Of a DNA stretch of 64,000 bases, positions 23,381 through 34,084 are shown piece by piece (the stretch's first letter is position 1; every line of letters starts with the position of its first letter). The translations under genes and the position numbers were made by a program. Below the pieces are notes generated by a model, which had not been told where the DNA came from, did no database searches, and saw nothing but the letters and a program-made list of their open reading frames with translations. The stretch is from Inonotus obliquus (lineage: Eukaryota > Basidiomycota > Agaricomycetes > Hymenochaetales > Hymenochaetaceae). The DNA is taken from positions 3,224,001-3,288,000 of the forward strand of contig JAJHTX010000002.1 in NCBI GenBank assembly GCA_032164295.1, given 5' to 3'.

Positions 23381-23867
23381 AGACCGACGTGGCGTCCACA
23401 AGGACCACAACAACCGTTCACTCTTGCCCAAAGATCCATCTATCTATCCATGTATCTTGCTTTCTTTTTGCTATCCTCTTTGCAATCTTTTCTTGTATCT
23501 CCATCGACTGATTTGCAAAAACAATCTTGTATATATGTAACGATGCTTCGTTATCGACAGAGAGCTACTGCGCCACGGTATTGGTATTGCGCATTAATTA
23601 ACAGCCAATTGTAGTAAAATTCAAATGGACCTTGAATGGAAATATCAGTATTCATCTCATTACTACACGGTACAATCAAACTGATATTTAAGAATACAAA
23701 ATAGAATACATCTTCGCTAAATGACATGGCAAGATATAGCTGAGTTAGTATACAATTCCCAGTAAAGGACACAAGAAAGACAATTTAACCACGATAGCAA
23801 CTAGAAAACAATATCATCCAATACATCAATATATCATTTCCGTTCGTAAGCAAAGAGTATCCTCTCC
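23381..23867. other. Tail-to-tail spacer, second copy
   Basis: Spacer between the convergent stops of copies 3 and 4. It is homologous to 19358-19789 (see there) and shows no open frame of its own. Confidence 0.65.
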
Positions 23868-24410
23868 CTAGCCGTTACCACTAAAAACGGTCCCACGATA
23901 AGCTGGCATAAGCTCAGCCCATTCACTCCCAGGCGATACCCCTTTACCAATTCGAATTATACCCAACTTTTCAGCACTTTCAAGATAAGCTGAAAGACCT
24001 GAAACCCTAGCTCGTTCGTAGAGGTCTGCATGTTCTTTTCGGAAGAATGGTCCGAGTGTGGAATAGAGAAGTCTGTGAGATGATGTTTCTTGTCGGAGGC
24101 GATTTGTGAGAGGGGCGTAGATCCATTCCCATTCGGAAGGAGATGATTTAGAATTTTGGGTTGAAGGAGGGTTGGATGGTTTCGCAGGGGAGGGAGGATC
24201 GGGAGAGATATCATTCTTGGTTACCTGAGGTTTAGAATGTAGGGAAGGATACAGGGAAGGATTTATCTCTACCCAAGCAGTTCCTTGTTTGTCCAACCCA
24301 GGGCTGATGATTACACCCGCCTTCCTGGCCTCATCAATGTAAGCCTTCAGCTTCGTCACTCCCGCCTTCTGAAAGACTTGTGAATCCCGCTTTCGGATCG
24401 CTGACGCAAC
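23640..24410. repeat. Direct repeat, copy B (with 19606-20330)
   Basis: Second copy of the block described at 19606-20330. It covers the tail-to-tail spacer and the B-type/terminal LOTUS coding region of copy 4; here the coding frame is intact. Confidence 0.65.
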
Positions 24411-26093
24411 TTCGGATGAGATAATGCGAATCGATTGGCTGGAAGCCTTCCGTTCATTGAAGAAGATTATGAGTGTCTGGAAACGCTGTCTATCGTTCTT
24501 TGTAGGAGTTGGTGGGTCGAGCGTTGGACATGCTACCGGCGTAGATGATGTTTCGGTAGAATTCGTCTGTTCAGTCTGAAATGTTGGCAGGAATGAAGCA
24601 GCCTGTGGATTAAGGGGAACCGTCTTGCTGGATAACGAGGCTGTATCAGAACGGATTTGACTGGCTTCTGTTGTTATAGAATTGATCGTGTCTGTACTAT
24701 TACGAGATATTATCGTAGCCTTTCGTTTCTCCGTTTCATTAACGCCCGCGAAGAAGGGCGTGTATTCGTCCTGGTGCATGGCTCTCTCCACCGCACCCAA
24801 TCCAAACTGACTGAGGACTGGGTTCAGGGTGTTGGAGATGCCGTAACCATCCCTTGATGATAAGTTATCGTAGAAGGATGAGCTGATTGGTTCGGAAACT
24901 AATGACGTCTCGTTGCTTGGAGTGCTCGTATCCGTTGTGGAAGGCAGTGACGTCGCCCCTCGTCCGAAGTAGGAGATCTTCGATCCTATTGGTTTCACGG
25001 GGGACGGGCAAGCGATAACTTTAGGTCCCGATGATGGCTGACTGCCCTCGGTAGTCCTCATAGACTGGGCGTCTTCTGCTGTCATGCCGACGAGCGTCGA
25101 CCGTTCATCCGAAGATAAAGCTGTCGCCCTATTGTCGCACAATGAACCTGTCAGATAGTCCGGTGTACTATCCGCTTGTACTGCTCGAGCTGCTGCGTCC
25201 AGGTTTACATCGAGTGTCGCAACGGATGCTGAGCGTGAGTCACAGACAGAAGCTAGCGTTTGAGTGGCACGGCCTAACTTCAGGGGAGATGACTCGGGTA
25301 TACTTCGGCCCAGGGATAGAGAATGGTATTTGCCAGCTTGTCCTCCTATGGGTGTTATAGATTCTATGCAACCCTGTCCCTGAGAAACATTCGGCCCTGT
25401 GGCTTCAGGAATCGATCCTCCATTCATCTGAGAAGCCGAAGCGACCGATCCGACAACCTTATGTCCGCTAGAATTAATTACAGGACTGCCTCCGCCCGTA
25501 CCACCGAGCACGTCATTCTGCCAGTCGTATAGCTCGTGAGCCCGGACTTTCAGACTTGAATGCGTGTTGCATGTGGGAGAGATGACGATTACATGGTATC
25601 CTCGTAATTTCAGAATTGCAGCAGCATACGCAAAATCGCGGTCCCCTGTTATGAGGACGATACACGCTGGTGCAGGCCTGTCAATCGCAAAGGCAAGCAT
25701 GTCCACTATTCAAAGATTGAGTGATATATTCTGGAATGAGGAATATCTTAGCATACCTATCATCATCTTATCCGCAACATCCTTTTTTCCATTGTGAGGA
25801 CAGTGGACGAGAGTGAGCCCAGAGGACTGAAGGTCGGAATGCAATGTTATTGATCTTGAATATGCACAATCGAGAGAAAGGTCAAGGTAAGCTCTGAAAG
25901 TTGTGATACTCCCGAAACTCTGGACGATGCATTGAATTCTGTCAATGACTTTGTTCCCATCGCTGTCGTTAGAAAGTCTGCAGTTCTCTGAATGAAGTCA
26001 AGGTTCACGCATTTATGTATATTGATTATAGCGTGATATCAACACACCATAATCCCAGAAAATGGCAACTTGGCTTGAGGTTGTCGGAGGCAT
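23868..26093 (-). CDS. NYN-domain RNase with LOTUS-like modules (copy 4)
   Basis: Three exons on the minus strand (26093-26048, 25987-25757, 25705-23868) give 704 residues. The first two thirds are nearly identical to copy 3: the same NYN motifs (QVAIFWDYENC, ITGDRDFAYAA), the same intron phases and the same linker, except for an extra stretch of about 24 residues (GCIESITPIGGQAGKYHSL) and a dozen substitutions. After the linker the protein switches to a different B-type LOTUS-like module (SIRIISSEVASAIRKRDSQ, FQKAGVTKLKAYIDEARKAG). Its terminal module (LLYSTLGPFFRKEHADLYER, ARVSGLSAYLESAEKLGII) is homologous but divergent from that of copy 3. All catalytic acids are present. It is probably the product of recent gene conversion or duplication that put one NYN head on two kinds of LOTUS tail. 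Confidence 0.82.
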
Positions 26094-26404
26094 TACGGAA
26101 TTCTAGAAGATAAGACTGATGTTGAAGTAGAGCCCGTACGCATGGAGCGGCTTGGGACATGTACTGGACTATGGCCAAGGATGGATAATGATGTGCAATG
26201 AGGTGGCTGGCCGCATCCTCGCGGCCATTGAAGCGTGAGCAAGTGATCATGATGGCCGTTCGGACTCAGCACAACTCCGAAATCATCACCTTTTTCGGAT
26301 TCCTTTGTTTACATATGTTGTCTCCAATTGATCTTTGTACTTTTCGACTTCCCCTCAAGCTTGGACTCCAAGTCCTAAGCCCACTCGACTTCGGCCGAGT
26401 ACCA
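24550..26404 (-). repeat. Inverted repeat, right arm (promoter, NYN and linker of copy 4)
   Basis: The inverted partner of 20925-22689. Homology starts at GTTTCGGTAGAATTC (24550), right at the point where copies 3 and 4 switch tails, and runs through the NYN exons to the promoter near 26404. It is longer than the left arm, partly because of the linker insertion near 25290-25370. Confidence 0.85.
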
Positions 26405-26828
26405 CAGTGTACAGTTTTTATCGTGCCCTGTGAAGACCAAAGGAGTGCCCAGAGGCTTTGTCGAGCTGGGTGGAAAAGCATGTTTTGTCGTCCAACTGTT
26501 TCATGAAATTGGTGTGGCCCTTTTCTACTTCCTTCCTTCATGTCCAGCTTGGATTCAAGCCATGTATGCAGGTAAGTAAGCAGCATCCAGTCTGTTATCA
26601 ATCAGTCAGAAACATTGATAGGTGTAATAGTTGAATGGTCATTACGCGACGATCAATGGAAATTGCGTGCTATGGCACCAGAGATTACTATATGAAATGT
26701 AGATTTCAGCGCTATCATAAAATTATCATCCGTGAGAGTCGGTGCGGTGGTGCGGTGTGCTCCATCCCATACTTTCAACTTAAAAGAGCGGGAAAGCATG
26801 TGTCGATGTTCCTCAGGTGCTGCCCGTC
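26094..26828. other. Promoter side of NYN copy 4 and of the sulfate permease
   Basis: A 735 bp divergent interval. The left part, to about 26404, is the inverted copy of the region upstream of NYN copy 3. The rest shows no conserved frame and should hold the promoter of the SulP gene. Confidence 0.5.
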
Positions 26829-29614
26829 ATGGCTTCCTCAGTTAAAAACCACTTCAAGCGTACAATTGGCTATCCTGATCGTCATGTCGCTACCATTTCA
26901 ACCAAAGATTGGGCAAAGGATGCTACCTCTCAGAAGACCCCGGCAGCTATCGTTCGTTGTCTCCCGCTCTCTTTTACGACAAATTTACTAGTCTTTCCCA
27001 TATCAGGTTGCAGATTATCTGAAAAGTCTCTTCCCAATACTCGGATGGATTGGGCGTTACAGTCAGTGATTCCAATGGCTAGCGCGAGCTATGCTGAGCA
27101 TTGTTATTTGCAGATTTCGGTTGGTTGACGGGTGACCTCATTGCCGGCATCACTGTCGGTATTGTACTTGTTCCGCAGAGCATGTCATATGCGCAGCTCG
27201 CAACGCTGGAGCCGCAGTTTGGACTTTACTCTGCTTTCGTTGGAGTGTTCATCTACTGTGTGAGTGTCGGTTCCACGCTCTTGCTTATCACTCCGTTTGA
27301 CGCGACCACTGCAGTTCTTTGCAACGTCGAAGGATGTATCAATTGGACCCGTCGCAGTGATGTCCCTCACTGTCTCCCAAATCATTAGGCATGTCAACGA
27401 TTCGCACCCGGGTGTTTGGGAGGGGCATATAATCGCGACAGCAATCTCGTTTATCTGCGGGTTTATCGTCCTCGGAATTGGTTTGCTCAGGTTAGGATGG
27501 ATCGTGGAATTTATTCCCGCGCCAGCGGTCAGCGGTTTCATGACGGGTTCGGCTGTCAACATCGCTTCTGGTCAAGTTCCTGGTCTTATGGGAATTACTG
27601 GTTTCGAGTATGTATTATTCAATCATTCCCGGATATATATCTAACTCGTCCTCCAACCACCAGTACACGCGCTGCCACTTATAAGGTTATTATCAACTCT
27701 CTAAGAGGCTTGCCTCGTACGGACTTGAACGCCGCATTCGGGTTGCCTGCACTTGTTGCTCTTTACGCAATCCGCATTGTTCTCGACAAGTTAACGAAAC
27801 GCCATCCACATAGAGGTTCGTTACATACTGCATCGGAACTCTGGGGTGGCTAACCGTCTCCCTTCAGCCCGGCTGTACTTCTTCATATCAATTCTGCGTA
27901 ATGGTTTCGTTATCATTATCGTCACATTTGCTTCATGGCTTTCTATGCGTCGTCGGCGCGATGAAAATGGAGACTTCCCCATCAAGATCCTCAAGACAGT
28001 CCCGAGCGGGTTTAGAGTAAGCATCTTTTCCGTTCCAGGATCGCTATACTCCGCTAAGACTTCGTCTATGTAGCATGTGGGGCCGCCCACGATAACGGCT
28101 GAGCTCCTCTCCGGAATTGCTGGGCAACTTCCGGTTGCAACAATCATCTTACTTCTTGAACATATCGCAATCTCGAAATGTAAGCTTTTGCGTTGGTAGC
28201 TATACTTGAAACTCAAAATATCGTCTAGCGTTCGGACGTTTGAACGGTTACAAGATTGATCCCAACCAGGAACTTGTTGCCATTGGTGTCACCAATACGA
28301 TCGGTTCGGTGTTCTCGGCCTATCCTGCCACAGGCTCGTTCTCTCGATCAGCGTTGAAATCCAAGAGCGGGGTGCGGACGCCTATTGCGGGTGTTTTTAC
28401 TGGTATTGTGGTCATTGTCGCACTTTACGGTCTCACTCCCGCGTTCTACTGGATTCCGAATGCAGGTCTATCTGCTATTATCATACACGCAGTTGCGGAT
28501 CTTGTTGCACATCCATCGCAAGTATACGGCTTCTGGCGCGTTTCGCCCCTTGAATTCGTGATTTGGACTGCGACTGTCCTCGTTACAATTTTCTCTACTA
28601 TCGAGAACGGAATTTATACATCTATCATCGCTTCCCTCGTCCTGTTACTGATTCGAGTTGCCCGACCCCGCGGGTATTTCCTGGGAAGGGCCACTCTCGC
28701 TCGAGAGGGCGGTCAGGATCCCGTACACGAAATCTACCTCCCGCTGGAAGAGAAAGATGAGAAAGCTATAAAGCTTGGCGACATCAATGTACGACCTCCC
28801 GAACCAGGTGTCATCGTATATCGATACGAAGAGAGTGTGCTTTATCCAAACTGCTCGCTTCTCAATGATGCCCTAGTGGATTACGTCAAGGAGCGTACAC
28901 GTCGAGGAAGGGATATGACTGGGGTGAGGCTTAGCGACAGACCTTGGAATGATCCAGGTCCAAGAAGCGGGATAACGGAGGAAGAGGCAGCTGCAAACGA
29001 GAGGAAACCGTTGCTGAAGGCTGTTGTACTTGATTTCTCTGCAGTGTAAGTTTATCCACTCCATCATTTTACTGCTATCGATTCAAACCGCGGATTCAAT
29101 GCAGTTCTCATATTGATACTACGGGTGTGCAAGCACTTGTTGACACTCGAATGGAGGTGGAACGATGGGCGGATCGCAAGATAGAAGTATGTCTTTGTTT
29201 GCGTTCGTTCCATGTAGTGGAATATTGACTCCCCGCCGATAGTTCCATTTTGCCAGCGTACTTTCGCCATGGATACGACGTGGGCTGGTGGCCGCAGGTT
29301 TTGGTATTGGACGACCAGCGGTACTTCCAACCGAGATAGCTCCTGTCGTACCGGTCCGCGAGCTACCCAGCAGCACAGAGCCGGATGCGAGAGACGACAT
29401 CGAGAAACTAACGAGACGGAGATCGGGGAGGAGTGGGACGTCAGCAGAAGACCGTGCACACAGGACCGTAAACTCCCTCGCGTTTCCCGAGACACCGTTC
29501 TTCCACTTTGACCTCCCTAGTGCTGTAAGAGCGGCGGAGCTTGGAGTGTTGCGAGATGAGGAGACTCCTCGTCCTTCCGAGGACGATAGCGAGTCCGATG
29601 ATGTGAAAACATAG
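26829..29614 (+). CDS. SUL1: SulP-family sulfate permease
   Basis: Plasma-membrane proton/sulfate symporter of the SLC26/SulP family (fungal Sul1/Sul2, CYS-14). The start is ATG 26829 (MASSVKNHFKRTIGYPDRHV). Exons then give FPILGWIGRYNFGWLTGDLI and the SulP signature region AGITVGIVLVPQSMSYAQLA, followed by YSAFVGVFIYCFFATSKDVS and IGPVAVMSLTVSQII. Many membrane segments follow, up to about 28660, including GFMTGSAVNIASGQVPGLMG and VTNTIGSVFSAYPATGSFSR. The C-terminal half carries a STAS domain split by an insertion: KAVVLDFSAV|SHIDTTGVQAL across an intron at 29050-29103. A disordered acidic tail ends at 29614. About eight short introns are needed. The family is certain; sulfate is the expected substrate. 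Confidence 0.92.
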
Positions 29615-29880
29615 TAGACTTGTTCATTGCCGAGTCGATGATCCTTCTTGAACTACTTTCGGGGAAAAAACGACTTCGTATCAACTTGGCGGACGGGTTG
29701 CAGTCATGTCCGAGAAATATTGTACAACTGTTATTCACATGAATAGTTATAACAAAGCAGAAAAGTTTAGCATTGAGAGTATCGATCATCCGAAACTGAG
29801 TTCGTTGGTTGGAAGACGCTTGCCATATCGGGAGTACGCGTCGAACCCCAAAACGCGTCAAAAAGTTCCCAGGCATCTCA

Positions 29881-31203
29881 ATGCTCTGTGCACTCAGAAA
29901 CTCTCGTGCTGGTGCACTTGCCACTCGTCCATTCACCCTAGCGCGATGGATCACACAAACGCACGTCTGTGCAGCTGGTCATAACAAATGGTCCAAAATC
30001 AAAGACAAGAAAGGAGCGGTGGATGTGAGGAAATCTAGTGTTTACTCAAAGACTGCTCGGGTGTGAATTGTTCACTTCTGAAGGTTTACCGCGCTCATGC
30101 ATTTCACAGGACATAATGGTCGCTATCCGAAGTGTGTCTTAGCAGCATGATAGCCGGGATAAAGACTGACATGCGTTTAGCTGGAGGTTCAGCGGATCCC
30201 GCAGTAAACAACACTCTTGGTCCGACCGTTCGCAGTCAAAGACCTTTCGTTCACTGACCGTGTCCCTAGCAAATATTCTCAAAGCCGCCAAGTCCAGCGG
30301 AATACCGAAAGATAATATTGAAAAGGCTATAGCCCGAGTATGTGCATTACCAGCGTGTGTATAATATTCTTTTAATGGTAAATGAAGGCAACAGGCGAAG
30401 CCGGGAAGGAAGCTCATCATCTTCATGTAGTCCACGAAGCAATCGTGTCTGGAAGCGTTGCGGTCATAATGTGACTCATACCCCTTTTCCTATCTCTATC
30501 TTTACAACCTTCTGACCTGCCCTTACCCCTGAACGTCAGAGAGTCTGTTACAGACAACGGGAACCGGACCATACATCGACTTCGCGAAATACTAAATGAA
30601 TATGGGTGAGTGAACTGTTGTTCTCGTGTTATTTGGTCTGTTTTCCTCAGCGGCTTGATCATGACCCTGCTATCGATAGCGGACGCTTTGCACCTGTTAT
30701 GTTCATGTTTGACAAAGTGGGACGAGTGCAAGTCGCCGTGCCTGAGGGGACGGGGGACCGCGACTCGCGGATAGAAGCAATTTTGGAGGCAGCTAGCTCT
30801 GCCGGGGGAGAAGACTTTGAAGTCATAGAAGACTCCAACATCGTAGAGGTCTGTGTCCCTATTTTCCTCGGTTTTGCCTATCAAGACGATGAAGAACTAA
30901 CATTTTATTCGTCTGAAAGTATTTTTGCCCTCCGGAATCATTAGAAGGGATGACCAAAGCCATCACGGTAGCATCGGGAAATGAAAATGTCGTGTCGAGC
31001 GAGTATATCTACCGAGGGAAGGACGGAGCTGGGGAGATTGATGAAAGTTTGGAGGGAAGTGTTGCTGAGCTAAAGAACGCGCTGCTTGAGCGGCACGGAG
31101 ATTGTGTGCGAGTCTGGAGTAAGTGAAGAGTTGGTTCTGTGTGATGATTATTTATGTATTATTTACAGCTACGATTGATTCCCGTATACGAGGAACGGAA
31201 TAG
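29881..31203 (+). CDS. DPC29: YebC/TACO1-type mitochondrial translational activator
   Basis: Homologue of bacterial YebC and human TACO1 / yeast Dpc29, which bind mitochondrial ribosomes and help translate difficult stretches (COX1 in mammals). The start MLCALRNSRAGALATRPFTL looks like a mitochondrial presequence, followed by the family hallmark AGHNKWSKIKDKKGAVDVRK. Spliced exons give DIMVAIR, AGGSADPAVNNTLANILKAA, KSSGIPKDNIEKAIARATG, AVIIESVTDNGNRTIHRLRE and VAVPEGTGDRDSR. The last donor (TGGA|GTAAGT near 31120) joins to TTIDSRIRGTE, ending at TAG 31201-31203. Reading through that donor would end sooner at TGA, but the spliced form fits the family. Seven or so introns. Confident family call. 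Confidence 0.85.
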
Positions 31204-31441
31204 GAGTAGTGATAGTATATAGACGTACATAATAATTAGTACTACACGTGGTGGCTGAGATCAAGTGTTTGTCTGCCTCGTTGGTCATGATCTAATCCAA
31301 CCTACTCTCATCCCTCTCCTTCACCTTCTCCCATCCAGTCCGTCTCGTATCTCTGCGCAGTGCGCATCTTATTGCTTCCCTTCACGATCTCAACATTTCA
31401 CCATCTCTTGATCACCCGCTTCACTTCCCTCCCCTGCTGTC

Positions 31442-32706
31442 ATGTCCTACCCAGTCAAGTCGGTTCCTCTTGTCGCCCCAGGCCACACTCGTCCAGTCAC
31501 ACACCTCTCTTTCTCCGTGTTGGAAGATGATGGCACCTATCTACTCGTGTCTAGTTGTAAAGATGGTAACCCTATGGTCAGAGACTGGAAGGGTGACTGG
31601 ATAGGCACGTTCATTGGTCACAAGGGTGCAGTCTGGTCAACAAAACTATCTTTGGATTGCTCGAAAGCTGCTACTGGGAGTGCAGATTTCACCGCGTCAG
31701 TAGTTTTCAACCCATGTTCGCTGGCAAGCCTCTGACGTGTTTTTCAAATGCCGCTAGTAAAATTTGGGATGCGTTCACGGGTGACCCATTGCATTCCTTC
31801 CCACATAACCATATCGTCCGCAGCGTGGCTCTATCACCTTCAGCAGAGCATCTCCTCACAGGCGGTCAAGAAAAGAAGGCTCGCATTTTCAACCTTGCAC
31901 GACCAGACGCGGCTCCAGATTTCCTAGGCGGTGACGCGAATAGCCCCTGTCATGACGGAACGATAAAAAGTGTGGTTTGGACTGGAGAAAACGTATTATT
32001 GACTGCTGGTGAAGATGGCCTTTTAAAGTGAGCTTTGTTCTTGACTTCCTTACTTCCCGCATGCTTCGACTTCGCGGTGCCTTGCAAAGATCTAACTCGT
32101 CTGCTTAGATGGTGGGATTTCCGGACACGACAAACGATCACAAGTGTAAAGTTCCAAGATCCTATAACGTCAATGGAACACTCGATACAAACGCAGCGTA
32201 TCGTTCTTACGTCTGGGAGGACTGTGGCTTTCATACCTGCACTTCCTGCGCAGGCACAGACGCACAGTCTTGAATTAGCTTACTCTCCTTCCTCTGCTTC
32301 TCTTCATCCCATCTTGCAAGATCGTTTCGTGACTGGAAGTCTCGGGGACCAATGGATACGTGTACACGGAGCCGTGGAAGGTGAAGAGCGCGAAATTCTG
32401 AAGGGGCATCACGGACCTGTGCATTGTATTGAGTTCAGTCCGGATGGGGAGATGTTCGCGAGCGGTAGTGGTAAGTCTGGATGCCTTTTCAGTCGTATTC
32501 TCCCTCGCTGATTGCGAACTTTTTCCATCCAACCAAATGTCGTTCCCCACGACGTAGAGGATGGTAAGTGATGGTCATCCATTGAAAAGTGACGACGGCT
32601 GACAGAATCGATCGGTTTAGGCACCATTCGTCTGTGGCAAACTACTCCTGGTAAGACGTACGGGTTATGGCAAGGAACAAGCAATGGAAATGGGACTCTG
32701 CACTAA
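31442..32706 (+). CDS. STRAP: STRAP-like WD40 protein
   Basis: WD40 beta-propeller close to animal STRAP/unrip, an adaptor of the SMN complex and of signalling receptors; the fungal counterpart is less studied. The opening PGHTRPVTHLSFSVLEDDG, SCKDGNPMVRDWKGDWIGTF and GHKGAVWSTKLSLDCSKAAT are diagnostic, followed by TGSADFTAKIWDAFTGDPLH (across an intron), LLTGGQEKKARIF and LLKWWDFRTRQTITS. The last propeller blade reads MFASGSEDGTIRLWQTTPGK and is assembled through a 6-nt microexon at 32558-32563, before TYGLWQGTSNGNGTLH and TAA at 32704-32706. The neighbouring promoter (31204-31441) has a CACGTG at 31245-31250 and long CT-rich tracts before the ATG. Strong call. Confidence 0.9.
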
Positions 32707-33062
32707 TATCTGGGTACTACTTATTAATGACCATTTTATGCGCGTAATGTTTGTCGTGGGAGGGAATCACCATTGCTTTCATCGTTTGAGGGTTTTCTCT
32801 GTGAATTGCAAGGTAACACATATAATATTTTGCGGTGGGGGTGGGTTGATATGTATGTAAGTATGATGGTAGCTGTAACGGAAAGAATAATATGGGATAT
32901 ATGCGCAAGGAAATAATATTGTGAACGAGTCGGGCGTTCGGACGCGTAATGCACATGACGTTCGGAGTGAGTAAATCTACTCCAAATTTGAACCTAGTCA
33001 TACTTTGCTCTTTAACAACAACCTCCTATTCACCACAGCAATTCATCCTCCTTTCCCCCAAA
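32707..33062. other. Intergenic spacer
   Basis: A 356 bp AT-rich interval between two same-strand genes. It must contain the STRAP 3' UTR and the promoter of the NTF2-like gene; no other feature is visible. Confidence 0.45.
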
Positions 33063-34084
33063 ATGCAACTTCATCATTCACAAAGCTCACATTCCACAAG
33101 TATCGATGCGTCGGATCAACCGACACAAATATTTCATCCTTCATTCGTACCTAAACCAAGTGGTGGTCTTCTTGGATCAGCGGCGAGCGGTGCGCATTAT
33201 TCTGGAGCCAAAGTGCATCATAGGAGGACGGATATTCGGAGAGCTAGTGGATCGCGTGAGCTGGGTGAGATTAGTGAGGGACACAAGAGGGTGCTGGATG
33301 ATTTGAAGGAGGTTAGTGTGTTGGGCTTTCGACTGTGTGCTGCTGCTTATGAATGGATGCGTGGACGATTCTTTCTAGCTTTATTGCGGCAGACCGACAC
33401 CAGAGATATTCCAAAGGAGCTTTAGAGAGGATGCAGAATTCGACGTGCGTGTTTGAAGGATCTTTTGTCTTCCTAGTATACTAATGTCCGTGTCTGGCTT
33501 TAGGATGCCCTGACTTACTGTAAAGGCGTCAGCGAGATTGCATCGCAGGTGCGACCTCTTTCTCCCAACCACCTCCAAACTTCAACTTTGCTCTAATACT
33601 TACTCTAATATGTCCGTCTATAGTGGTATGCAACGGTCAGTCTCCAACTTCCTTATTGCAAACAAGTGCTAAATAAGATTCTTGACGTTGGACGTGGTTA
33701 TTGTGGACTGCGCTCCGCAGACGAAGATCTTCTCCAACTCGGAAAGGCTATCAAGTCGAGTTCTCACTGCGACACATCAACCGAACCAGATCATCTTCTC
33801 TCAAACCCAACAATATACGATGAGATTGATTGGAGTCAAGCGCGTGCGTTTGATTTCAGTTCACCTCATACCAATAATTGTCCTTCTCATATTCTCTTGA
33901 ATAGACAATTAAATCTGTAATCTTTGTCGACCTAGACGAAGATGACAAGATTGTTCGACTTCAAGATCAATGGAATGGAGAAGAACCCATGACTGCTTGG
34001 GGTATTGGTACTCTTCGACGGTTAAACGGAAAGGTTACACCGTGGCTTATTCGACCGCCGAAAGATCTTCAGAAGACGGAGTGA
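33063..34084 (+). CDS. NTF2/SnoaL-like protein of unknown function
   Basis: I do not recognise a characterised orthologue. The spliced reading is MQLHHSQSSHSTSIDASDQP, a low-complexity N-terminus, then SRELGEISEGHKRVLDDLKE|LYCGRPTPEIFQRSFREDAE, then a 12-nt candidate exon giving WYAT, then TKIFSNSERLSSRVLTATHQ, QIIFSQTQQYTMRLIGVKR and IKSVIFVDLDEDDKIVRLQD-QWNGEEPMTAWG, ending IRPPKDLQKTE at TGA 34082-34084. A helix-loop start (EIFQRSFREDAEF), a long curved sheet and a terminal DQWNG strand are what one expects of an NTF2/SnoaL-like fold. Exon joins at 33635/33720 are the weakest. Function unknown. Confidence 0.6.

Noticed and set aside
31120..31134. Early stop of the YebC-like gene (TGG AGT AAG TGA)
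   Set aside because: GTAAGT is a strong donor and the spliced ending VRVWTTIDSRIRG fits the family better.
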